64,000 bases of DNA, taken from assembly GCF_937616625.2 (NCBI RefSeq), contig NC_065570.1, forward strand, positions 21,662,046-21,726,045. The letters run 5' to 3'. Position 1 is the first letter of the stretch. Each line of letters begins with the position of its first letter. Positions 52,693 through 63,999 of the stretch are shown piece after piece. The notes under the pieces were generated by a model. That model saw nothing but the letters and a program-made list of their open reading frames with translations. It did not search any database and was not told the DNA's origin. The stretch comes from Mercurialis annua. Lineage: Eukaryota; Streptophyta; Magnoliopsida; Malpighiales; Euphorbiaceae. The position numbers and the translations under genes were made by a program.

Positions 52693-54680
52693 AACGTTAC
52701 GAAACAAATCCAAACGTTTCACCTTTTTAGCAATTCAAGCCAAACGTTACAAAACAAATCCAAACGTTTCACCTTCTTAACAATTTAAGCAAAATGTTTA
52801 CAAACGTTATGAAACAAATCCAAACGTTAAACCTTTTTAGCGTTTTAAGCCGCCGAACGATTACAAACGTTGCGAAACAAAAACAAACATTTCACCTGTT
52901 AAGAGATTAAAGTCAAACGTTTAATACGTTACGAAACAAAACCTAATGTTTCACCTTTTTAGCAACTTAAGGCAAACGTTTACAAACGTTGCGAAACAAA
53001 TCCAAACGTTTCACATTTTTAGCGATTTAAGCCAAATGTTTACAAACGTTATGAAACAACTCCATAAGTTTCACATAATTAGCAATTTAAGCCAAACGTT
53101 TACGAACGTTACGAAAGAAATCCAAGCGTTTAACCTTTTTAGCAATTTAAACAAAACGTTTACAAACGTAACAAGACAATTCAAGTGTTTCACCTTTTTA
53201 GAAATTAAAGCCAAACATTTACAAATGTTACGAAACAAATCCAAACGTTTCACCTTTTCAGCAATTTAAGCCAAACATTTACAAACGGTACGAAGAAAAT
53301 CCAAACGTTTCCCCTTTTTAGCGATTTAAGCCAAACGTTTACAAACGGTACGAAACAAATCCAAACGTTTCACATTTATAGCGATTTAAGCAAAACGTTT
53401 ACAAACGTTACGAAACAAATCCAAACGTTTCACCTTTTTACAATTTAAGCCAGACGTTTACAAACGTTAAGAAACAAATCCAGTTTTTGCGATTTAAGCC
53501 AAACATTTACGAACTTTACAACACAAATCCAAACGTTTCACCCTCTTAGCGATTTAAGCCAAACGTTACAAAACAAGTCCAAACATTTCACCTTTTTAGC
53601 GATTTAGGACAAACGTTTACAAACGTTACGAAACAAATCCAAACGTTTCATTTTTTTAGCGATTGAAGCCAATCGTTTACAAACTTTACGAAATAAAACC
53701 AAACGTTTAAAATGTTACGAAACAAATCCAAACGTTTCACATTCTTAGCGATTTAAGCCAAACATTTACAAATGTTACGAAACAAAACCAAGCGTTTCAC
53801 CTTTTTAGCAATTTAAGCCAAACATTTACAAACATTACGAAACAAATCCAAGCGTTTCACCTTTTTAGCAATTTAAGCCAAACGTGTACAAACTTTACGA
53901 AACAAATCCAAGCGTTTCGCCTTTTTCGCAATTTAAGCCAAACATTTACAAATGTTACGAAACAAATCCAAATGATTCACCTTTTTAGCGATTTAAGCTA
54001 AACGTTTACAAACGTAACGAAACTAATCCAAATATTTAAAACCTTACGAAACCCTTTTAGCAATTTAAGCTAAACGTTTACAAATGTTACGAAATAAATC
54101 CAAAGATTTTACCTTTTTAGCTATTTAAAACAAACGTTTACAAACGTTACGACACAAATCCAAACGTTTCACCTTTCTAACGATTTAAGCCAAACATTTA
54201 CCAACGTTACGAAAAAAAACCAAACGTTTCCCTTTTTTAGGGATTTAAGCCAAACGTATACAGAATTTACGAAACAAATCCAAAAGGTTCCCCTTTTTAG
54301 CGATTTAAGCCAAAAGTTTACAAACGTGACGAAACAAATCCAAACGTTTCACCTTTTTAGCGATTTAAGCCAAATGTTTACAAACGTTACGAAACAAAAT
54401 AGGACGTTTCCACTTTTTTGCGATTTAAGCCAAACGTTTACAAACATTTCGAAACAAAACCAAACGTTTAAAACAGTATGAAACAAATCCAAGTGTTTCA
54501 CCTTTTTGGCAATTTAAGCCAAACGTTTATAAATGTTGCGAAACAGCTCCAAACGTGTAACCTTTTAAGCGAATTAAGCCAAACGTTTACAAACGTTACG
54601 AAACATATCCAAACGTTTCACCTTTTTAGCGATTTAAGCTAAACGTTTACAAACGTTACGAAACAAAACCGAACGTTTAA
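52693..54680 (+). repeat. 1,988-bp near-identical tandem repeat, copy A1
   Basis: Line-by-line comparison with 54681-56668 shows one difference that I could find: T at 53865 against A at 55853. The repeat-derived frames at 52946-53269 and 54934-55257 translate identically. Such identity, in an array where most copies are visibly diverged, indicates a very recent duplication or an assembly artefact. Confidence 0.9.
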
Positions 54681-56497
54681 AACGTTACGAAACAAATCCA
54701 AACGTTTCACCTTTTTAGCAATTCAAGCCAAACGTTACAAAACAAATCCAAACGTTTCACCTTCTTAACAATTTAAGCAAAATGTTTACAAACGTTATGA
54801 AACAAATCCAAACGTTAAACCTTTTTAGCGTTTTAAGCCGCCGAACGATTACAAACGTTGCGAAACAAAAACAAACATTTCACCTGTTAAGAGATTAAAG
54901 TCAAACGTTTAATACGTTACGAAACAAAACCTAATGTTTCACCTTTTTAGCAACTTAAGGCAAACGTTTACAAACGTTGCGAAACAAATCCAAACGTTTC
55001 ACATTTTTAGCGATTTAAGCCAAATGTTTACAAACGTTATGAAACAACTCCATAAGTTTCACATAATTAGCAATTTAAGCCAAACGTTTACGAACGTTAC
55101 GAAAGAAATCCAAGCGTTTAACCTTTTTAGCAATTTAAACAAAACGTTTACAAACGTAACAAGACAATTCAAGTGTTTCACCTTTTTAGAAATTAAAGCC
55201 AAACATTTACAAATGTTACGAAACAAATCCAAACGTTTCACCTTTTCAGCAATTTAAGCCAAACATTTACAAACGGTACGAAGAAAATCCAAACGTTTCC
55301 CCTTTTTAGCGATTTAAGCCAAACGTTTACAAACGGTACGAAACAAATCCAAACGTTTCACATTTATAGCGATTTAAGCAAAACGTTTACAAACGTTACG
55401 AAACAAATCCAAACGTTTCACCTTTTTACAATTTAAGCCAGACGTTTACAAACGTTAAGAAACAAATCCAGTTTTTGCGATTTAAGCCAAACATTTACGA
55501 ACTTTACAACACAAATCCAAACGTTTCACCCTCTTAGCGATTTAAGCCAAACGTTACAAAACAAGTCCAAACATTTCACCTTTTTAGCGATTTAGGACAA
55601 ACGTTTACAAACGTTACGAAACAAATCCAAACGTTTCATTTTTTTAGCGATTGAAGCCAATCGTTTACAAACTTTACGAAATAAAACCAAACGTTTAAAA
55701 TGTTACGAAACAAATCCAAACGTTTCACATTCTTAGCGATTTAAGCCAAACATTTACAAATGTTACGAAACAAAACCAAGCGTTTCACCTTTTTAGCAAT
55801 TTAAGCCAAACATTTACAAACATTACGAAACAAATCCAAGCGTTTCACCTTTATAGCAATTTAAGCCAAACGTGTACAAACTTTACGAAACAAATCCAAG
55901 CGTTTCGCCTTTTTCGCAATTTAAGCCAAACATTTACAAATGTTACGAAACAAATCCAAATGATTCACCTTTTTAGCGATTTAAGCTAAACGTTTACAAA
56001 CGTAACGAAACTAATCCAAATATTTAAAACCTTACGAAACCCTTTTAGCAATTTAAGCTAAACGTTTACAAATGTTACGAAATAAATCCAAAGATTTTAC
56101 CTTTTTAGCTATTTAAAACAAACGTTTACAAACGTTACGACACAAATCCAAACGTTTCACCTTTCTAACGATTTAAGCCAAACATTTACCAACGTTACGA
56201 AAAAAAACCAAACGTTTCCCTTTTTTAGGGATTTAAGCCAAACGTATACAGAATTTACGAAACAAATCCAAAAGGTTCCCCTTTTTAGCGATTTAAGCCA
56301 AAAGTTTACAAACGTGACGAAACAAATCCAAACGTTTCACCTTTTTAGCGATTTAAGCCAAATGTTTACAAACGTTACGAAACAAAATAGGACGTTTCCA
56401 CTTTTTTGCGATTTAAGCCAAACGTTTACAAACATTTCGAAACAAAACCAAACGTTTAAAACAGTATGAAACAAATCCAAGTGTTTCACCTTTTTGG
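54510..56497 (+). repeat. Superunit 3, shrunken to 1,988 bp
   Basis: The unit keeps about 170 bp of the superunit start, then jumps within a shared 29-bp tract (54680-54708, equivalent to 52692-52720) to the last 1.8 kb of the superunit. The expected 25 kb between is missing. A crossover between misaligned superunits explains this simply. Confidence 0.75.
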
Positions 56498-56668
56498 CAA
56501 TTTAAGCCAAACGTTTATAAATGTTGCGAAACAGCTCCAAACGTGTAACCTTTTAAGCGAATTAAGCCAAACGTTTACAAACGTTACGAAACATATCCAA
56601 ACGTTTCACCTTTTTAGCGATTTAAGCTAAACGTTTACAAACGTTACGAAACAAAACCGAACGTTTAA
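54681..56668 (+). repeat. 1,988-bp near-identical tandem repeat, copy A2
   Basis: This is the partner of A1. At position 55853 it carries the A that the more distant third copy also has (near 60355), so A1 may hold the derived base. After 56668 the sequence leaves the repeat at CGTTTCCCATTCATAGC. Confidence 0.9.
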
Positions 56669-59600
56669 AACGTTACGAAACAAATCCAAACGTTTCCCAT
56701 TCATAGCAATGTAAGCCAAACGTTTACGAAAGTTATGAAGAAAAACCTAGCATTTCACATTTTTAGCAATTTAAGCCAAACGTTTACAAGCATTACCAAA
56801 CAAATCAAATCATTTCATCTTTTTAGCAATTTAAGCGAAACGTTTACAAACGTTACGAAACAAATCCAAACGTTTCACCTTTTTAGCGATTTAAGCCAAA
56901 TGTTTACAAACATTACGATACAAATCAAAATGTTTCACCCTTTTAGGAATTTAAGCCTAACGTTTAAAAACGTTACGAAATAATTCAAAACGTTTCGCCT
57001 TTTAGCTATTTAAGCCAAATGTTTACAAATGTTACGAAACAAATCCAAATGTTTCACCTTTTTAGAGATTCAAGCCAAACGTTACGAAACAAAACAAAAC
57101 ATTTTAAACATTACAAAACAAATCAAAATGTTTCACATTTTTAGCGTTTTAAGCCAAACCTTTACAAACATTCCGAAAGAAAACCAAGTGTTTCACATTT
57201 TTTGCGATTTAAGCCAAATGTTTACAATCGTTACGAAACAAATCCAAACATTTCATTTTTCTAGCAATTTGAGCAAAACGTTTACAAACATTACGTAACA
57301 AATACAAATGTTTCACATTTTTAGCAATTTAAGCCAAATGTTTACAAACGTTACAAAACCATTCCAAACGTTTCCCCTTTTTAGCGATTGAAGCCAAACG
57401 TCTACAAACATTACGAAACAAATCCAGACGTTTCGACATTTTATCAATTTTAGCCAAATGTTTACAAACGTTACCAAACAAACCCAAACGTTTGACCTTT
57501 TTAGCGATTTAAGCCAAACATTTACAATCATTTACTAAACAAATCCAAACGTTTCCCTTTTTAGCTATTTAAGCCAAACGTTTCACCTTTTTACCTATTT
57601 AAGCCAAACGCTTAGAAACGTTACGAAACAAATCCAAATGTTTCACCTTTTTAGCAATTTAAGCCAAACGTTTACAAATGTTACAAAACAAAACCAAACT
57701 TTTAAAACATTACGAAACAAATCCAAAAGTTTCCCATTTTTAGCGATTTAAGCCAAATGTTTACAAAAGTTACGAAACAAAACCAAGTGTTTCACCTTTT
57801 TAGCAATATAAGACAATCGTTTACAAACGTTACAAAACATTACGAAACAAAACCAAATGTTACAAACGTTACAAAATAAATCCAAATGTTTCCCATTTTT
57901 AGCGATTTAAGCTAAACGTTTACAAACGTTACAAAACAAAACCAAAGGTTTCCCTTTTTAGTGATTTAAGCCAAACGTTTACAAACGTTACAAAACAAAA
58001 CCAAAGCGTTTCACCTTTTTAGCAATTTAAGACAAACGTTTACGAAAGTTAAAAAACATCACGAAACAAAACCAAACGTTTCCCATTTTTAGCGATTTAA
58101 GCCAAACCTTTACAAACGTTACGAAACAAAGCCAAACGTTTCCCATTTTTAGAGATTTAAGCCAAACGTTTACAAACGCTACGAAACAAAACCAAACGTT
58201 TCCCCTTTTTAATTATTTATGTCAAACGTTTACAAACGTTACAAAACAAAACCAAACGTTTCACCTTTTTAGCGATTTAAACAGAAAGTTTAGAAACGTT
58301 ACGAAGCAAATCCAAACATTTCACCTTTTAATCGATTTAAGCCAAATGTTTACAAACGCTACGAAACAAATCCAATCGTTTCACCCTTTTAGCAATTTAA
58401 ATTGCTAAAAAAATGTTTACAAATGTTACGAAACAAAACAAAATGTTTCACCTTTTTAGCGATTTAAGCCAAACATTTACATACGTTACAAAACGAATCC
58501 AAATGTTTCCCCTTTTTAGCGATTTAAGCCAAACGTTTACAATCTTTACAAAACAAATCCAAACGTTTCACCTTTTTAGCAATTTAAATCCAAACGTTTT
58601 ACCTTTTTAGGGATTTAATCTATACGTATACAAACGATACGAAACAAATCCAAATGTTCACCTTTTTAGCGATTTAAGCCAAACGTTTCACCGTTTTAGT
58701 GATATAAGCCAAACATTTACAAACGTTTCGAACCAAATCTAAACGTTTGCCCTTTTTAGCGATTTAAGCCAAACATTTATAAACGTTACGAAACAAATCC
58801 GAACGTTTAAAACGTTACGAAACAAATCCAAACGTTTCTCCTTTTTAGCGATTTAAGCCAAACATTTACAAACATTACGAAACAAATCCAAACGTTTCTC
58901 CTTTTCAGCGATTTAAAACAAACCTTTACAAACATTATGAAACAAATTCAAACGTTTCACCTTTTTAGCGCTTTTAAGTCAAACGTTTACAAACGTTACG
59001 AACAAAAACTAAACGTTTCACCTTATTAAGGATTTATGCCAAACATTTACAGACGTTACGAACCAAAACCAAACGTTTCACCTTTTTAGCGATTTAAGCC
59101 AAATGTTTACAAACGTTACGAAACAAATCCAAACGTTTCACCTTTTTAGCGATTTCAGCCAATCATTTACAAACGTTACGAAACAAATCCAAACGTTTCA
59201 CCTTTTTAGCAATTCAAGCCGAACGTTACAAAACAAATCCAAACGTTTCACCTTCTTAACAATTTAAGCAAAATGTTTACAAACGTTATGAAACAAATCC
59301 AAACGTTAAACCTTTTTAGCGTTTTAAGCCGCCGAACGATTACAAACGTTGCGAAACAAAAAAAAAAACATTTCACCTGTTAAGAGATTGAAGTCAAACG
59401 TTTAATACGTTACGAAACAAAACCTAATGTTTCACCTTTTTAGCAACTTAAGGCAAACGTTTACAAACGTTGCGAAACAAATCCAAACGTTTCACATTTT
59501 TAGCGATTTAAGCCAAATGTTTACAAACGTTATGAAACAACTCCAAAAGTTTCACATATTTAGCAATTTAAGCCAAACGTTTACGAACGTTACGAAAGAA

Positions 59601-61001
59601 ACCCAAGCGTTTAACCTTTTTAGCAATTTAAACAAAACGTTTACAAACGTAACAAAACAAATCCAAGTGTTTCACCTTTTTAGAAATTAAAGCCAAACAT
59701 TTACAAACGTTACGAAACAAATCCAAACTTTTCACCTTTTCAGCAATTTAAGCCAAACATTTACAAACGGTACGAAGAAAATCCAAACGTTTCCCCTTTT
59801 TAGCGATTTAAGCCAAACGTTTACAAACGGTACGAAACAAATCCAAACGTTTCACATTTATAGCGATTTAAGCAAAACGTTTACAAACGTTACGAAACAA
59901 ATCCAAACGTTTCACCTTTTTACAATTTAAGCCAGACGTTTACAAATGTTACGAAACAAATCCAGTTTTTGCGATTTAAGCCAAACATTTACGAACTTTA
60001 CGACACAAATCCAAACGTTTCACCCTCTTAGCAATTTAAGCCAAACGTTTACAAACGTTACAAAACAAGTCCAAACGTTTCACCTTTTTAGCGATTTAGG
60101 ACAAACGTTTACAAATGTTACGAAACAAATCCAAACGTTTCATTTTTTTAGCGATTGAAGCCAATCGTTTACAAACTTTACGAAATAAAACCAAACGTTT
60201 AAAATGTTACGAAACAAATCCAAACGTTTCACATTCTTAGCGATTTAAGCCAAACATTTACAAATGTTACGAAACAAAACCAAGCGTTTCACCTTTTTAG
60301 CAATTTAAGCCAAACTTTTACAAACATTACGAAACAAATCCAAGCGTTTCACCTTTATAGCAATTTAAGCTAAACGTGTACAAACTTTACGAAACAAATT
60401 CAAGTGTTTCGCCTTTTTCGCAATTTAAGCCAAACATTTACAAATGTTACGAAACAAATCCAAACGATTCACCTTTTTAGCGATTTAAACTAAACGTTTA
60501 CAAACGTAACGAAACTAATCCAAATATTTAAAACGTTACGAAACCCTTTTAGCAATTTAAGCTAAACGTTTACAAATGTTACGAAATAAATCCAAAGATT
60601 TTACCTTTTTAGCTATTTAAAACAAACGTTTACAAACGTTACGACACAAATCCAAACGTTTCACCTTTCTAACGATTTAAGCCAAACGTTTACCAACGTT
60701 ACGAAAAAAAACCAAACGTTTCCCTTTTTTAGGGATTTAAGCCAAACGTATACAGAATTTACGAAACAAATCCAAAAGGTTCCCCTTTTTAGCGATTTAA
60801 GCCAAAAGTTTACAAACGTGACGAAACAAATCCAAACGTTTCACCTTTTTAGCGATTTAAGCTAAATGTTTACAAACGTTACGAAACAAAATAGGACGTT
60901 TCCACTTTTTTGCGATTTAAGCCAAACGTTTACAAACATTTCGAAACAAAACCAAACGTTTAAAACAGTATGAAACAAATCCAAGTGTTTCACCTTTTTG
61001 G
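56498..61001 (+). repeat. Superunit 4, shrunken to 4,504 bp
   Basis: The first 900 bp match the superunit start (compare 61002-61900 and, with changes, the start of the window). Near 57400 the sequence switches to the series found at about 50910 and then follows 50.9-54.5 kb to its end at an offset of about 6,478 bp. The inverted block and everything before it are absent from this unit. Confidence 0.72.
58387..58410. repeat. 24-bp perfect palindrome, duplicated copy
   Basis: This is the same palindrome 6,478 bp downstream of the first, in the duplicated segment. It shows that the scar predates the 57.4-61.0 kb duplication. Confidence 0.85.
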
Positions 61002-61172
61002 CAATTTAAGCCAAACGTTTATAAATGTTGCGAAACAGCTCCAAACGTGTAACCTTTTAAGCGAATTAAGCCAAACGTTTACAAACGTTACGAAACATAT
61101 CCAAACGTTTCACCTTTTTAGCGATTTAAGCTAAACGTTTACAAACGTTACGAAACAAAACCGAACGTTTAA
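59181..61172 (+). repeat. Diverged third copy of the 1,988-bp repeat
   Basis: This has the same variant order as A1 and A2 with scattered changes, including a longer A-run after GCGAAACAAAA near 59350 and an intact CAAAAGTTTCACATATTT where A1 and A2 have a changed form. Borders are approximate. Confidence 0.8.
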
Positions 61173-62798
61173 AACGTTACGAAACAAATCCAAACGTTTC
61201 CCATTCATAGCAATGTAAGCCAAACGTTTACGAAAGTTATGAAGAAAAACCTAGCATTTCACATTTTTAGCAATTTAAGCCAAACGTTTACAAGCATTAC
61301 CAAACAAATCAAATCATTTCATCTTTTTAGCAATTTAAGCGAAACGTTTACAAACGTTACGAAACAAATCCAAACGTTTCACCTTTTTAGCAATTTAAGC
61401 CAAATGTTTACAAACATTACGAAACAAATCAAAATGTTTCACCTTTTTAGGAATTTAAGCCTAACGTTTAAAAACGTTACGAAACAATTCCAAACGTTTC
61501 GCCTTTTAGCTATTTAAGCCAAACGTTTACAAATGTTACGAAACAAATCCAAATGTTTCACCTTTTTAGAGATTTAAGCCAAACGTTACGAAACAAAACA
61601 AAACATTTTAAACATTACAAAACAAATCAAAATGTTTCACATTTTTAGCGTTTTAAGCCAAACCTTTACAAACGTTCCGAAAGAAAACCAAGTGTTTCAC
61701 ATTTTTTGCGATTTAAGCCAAATGTTTACAATCGTTACGAAACAAATCCAAACATTTCATTTTTCTAGCAATTTGAGCAAATCGTTTACAAACATTACGT
61801 AACAAATACAAATGTTTCACATTTTTAGCAATTTAAGCCAAATGTTTACAAACGTTACAAAACCATTCCAAACGTTTCCCCTTTTTAGCGATTGAAGCCA
61901 AACGTTTACAAACATTACGAATCAAATCCAAACGTTTCCATATTTTAGCGATTTAAGCCAAACGTTTATAACTGTTATGAAACAAAAACAAATGTTTCCC
62001 CTTATTAGCGATTTAAGCCAAACGTTTACAAACATTATGAAAAAAAGCCAAACGTTTCCCCATTACAGCAATTTAAGCCAAACAAGTAAAACGTTACGAA
62101 AAAATCCAAATCTTTTACCTTTTTAGTGATTGAAGCAAAACGTTTACAAACATTACAAAACAAATCCAAATGTTTCCCCTTTTTTGTGATTGAAGCCAAA
62201 CATTTACAAATGTTACGAAACAAATCAAAACGTTTCACATATTAAGCAATTTAAGCCAAACGTTTACAAACATTACGAAACAAATCCAAGCATTTTACTT
62301 TTTTAGCAATTTAAGCCACACGTTTACAAACGTTACGAAACAAATCTAAAGGTTTCACCTTTTTAGCGAATTAAGCCAAACGTTTACAAACGGTACGAAA
62401 CGAATCCAAACGTTTCACCTTTTTAGCGATTAAAGTAAAACGTCTACAAACACTACGAAACAAATCCAGACATTTCACCTTTTTAGCAATTTAAGCCACA
62501 CGTTTACAAACTTTACGAAAAAAATTGAAAGGTTTCACCTTTTGAGCGAATTAAGCCAAACGTTTACAATCGTTTACGAAACAAATCCAAACGTTTCACC
62601 TTTTTAGCGATTTAAGCCAACGTTACGAAACAGATCCAAATGCTTCACCTTTTTAACTATTTATTACAAATGTTTATAAATGTTACGAAACAAAACCAAA
62701 CGTTTAAAACATTACGAAACAAATCCGGATGTTTCTCATTCTTAGCGATGTAAGCCAAACGTTACGAATGTTATGAAACAAAATCAAGCATTTCACCT
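61002..62798 (+). repeat. Superunit 5, start only, cut by the third element
   Basis: A new superunit begins and follows the order of 1-1888, for example the ACAAGTAAAACGTTACG variant at about 62083 (compare 33515 and 31333). It is interrupted in the phrase CATTTCACCT by the element starting at 62799. Confidence 0.7.
62794..62798. repeat. Probable left target site of the third element (CACCT)
   Basis: CACCT directly precedes TGTAATACCC. In the uninterrupted array the same phrase reads CATTTCACCTTTTTAGC (for example at 1880-1896). If the element made a 5-bp duplication, CACCT should follow its far end, which is outside this window. Confidence 0.6.
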
Positions 62799-63494
62799 TG
62801 TAATACCCTAAAATATTTAAGTATGTAACTAGACCACGTGTCAAGTGTTAAGTCGCCGGAGTGGCGATATCCGAAAGATTTCCGAGAAATTAAGATAAAT
62901 ATTAAATTTTAACAGGATGGATACGAAAGGATTATTGCGAGAGATTTAACATTACATTTCAGTTACAAAGTTGGAATTGGAATTAGAAAAGAAAAATGTT
63001 AAGAAAGTCGCAAAATAAAGTACAGGGACTAAAATGGTAATTTAGCCATATAAATTCCGAAGTGAAAATTATTTCGCCAAGGTCCGCGAAATGTTTTATA
63101 GTAATAGTGGTAAAAGTTTCGGGTCAATCGGAGACCTTTTAAAATTTGGACGCGGATGCGTTTGGGCTAAATTGCTACTTTTGAAAAGTTCAAGGACCAA
63201 AGTGCAAATTAGCCAATTAAATATCGAGAATAGTAATTGAAATATCATTAACGAAAAATAATAATATTGGGGTTCGTATTATTTATCGGATATAAATAAT
63301 ACGTATAAGTTATGATTAAAGAGTTAATCGATTTAGTTATGGACTAAATTGAACGAAAGAAAAGTTTAAAGGATTAGCTGTGACAAATAAACAAAACAAG
63401 GATAAAAATAGCAAGTTAACTATGATATAAGAAGTTATCATATGAATCAGATGGAATCATCGAGAAAGAAGGAGAAAAGGGTATCATATAAGGA

Positions 63495-63517
63495 AAAACG
63501 ACGATCATCGTCGTTTT
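63495..63517. repeat. 11-bp-arm palindrome in the third element
   Basis: AAAACGACGAT, one C, then the exact reverse complement. It is followed by a GC-rich stretch (GCCGCCGTTTCGCCG) unlike the AT-rich surroundings. It could form a stable hairpin in a transcript leader; function unknown. Confidence 0.8.
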
Positions 63518-63829
63518 GCCGCCGTTTCGCCGTTCGGCGTCCGTTTCAGACGATTTTCGCGGCAAACTCTTTGGAATTGGAAGCTCTATCAATATTAAGC
63601 TTCATTGCAAGGTAAGATTTTAGTTTTGGGTGTTAAAAATCGGATTCCATGGGCTGTTTTGAGAGAAATTGTTAAGTTTGAATCGTAACGCCTAAAGCAT
63701 GTCGGTTTTCATCGTTTTTGTATGGATTGTTGGTGGGTTTTGTGTTAAGAAGATTTGGGTATGTGATAGGATAAGTTTTGGATGATTTGGAGTCTCGGAA
63801 ATGGTCTAGAGACGTTTAAGACGTCGTGG

Positions 63830-63999
63830 GCACGACGTGCACCACAAGAGTGCACGACGTGCACCACCAGAGGTGCACGACGTGCACCACGAGGGTGCAC
63901 GACGTGCACCAGTAGGGGTGCACGACGTGCACAAGGAGGGGCACGACGTGCCCTTCATGAAAATTGAAGGGCACGACGTGCCAAGCTAGCACGACGTGC
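63830..63999. repeat. Cluster of eight GCACGACGTGC elements
   Basis: GCACGACGTGC starts at 63830, 63852, 63875, 63897, 63920, 63941, 63971 and 63989. The first six are spaced 21-23 bp apart, about two helical turns, with related spacers of ACCACAAGAGT type. The 11-mer is an inverted repeat around its central A and contains the ACGT core bound by plant bZIP factors. An inverted partial copy, ACGTCGTG, lies just upstream at 63821. The cluster runs to the window edge and may continue. Confidence 0.9.

Larger units (their letters stand above)
27639..54509 (+). repeat. Superunit 2 of the nested array (26.9 kb, with both solo LTRs)
   Basis: The landmarks of superunit 1 repeat in the same order: 6213 with 36437, 8844 with 43477, 19569 with 47753, 20229 with 48479, 23093 with 50511. 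Both solo LTRs lie in this copy. Without them it is about 21.1 kb; it has one rather than four of the 2.2-kb units and a single rather than double 834-bp block. An extra 1.77-kb unit is present at 36.4-38.2 kb. Confidence 0.75.
47754..62798 (+). repeat. 60-bp satellite array, + block 4
   Basis: A 15-kb run of + monomers includes two near-identical 1,988-bp units, a more diverged third copy, and a 6.48-kb offset duplication of about 50.9-54.5 kb onto 57.4-61.0 kb. It ends where the third LTR-type element begins. No RNA gene, microsatellite or credible protein gene was seen. Confidence 0.97.

Noticed and set aside
63782..63967. 61-codon open frame rich in Arg, Ala and Thr
   Set aside because: It runs across the GCACGACGTGC cluster, whose 21-23-bp period is not a multiple of three. 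The apparent repeat peptide is a by-product of the DNA repeats.
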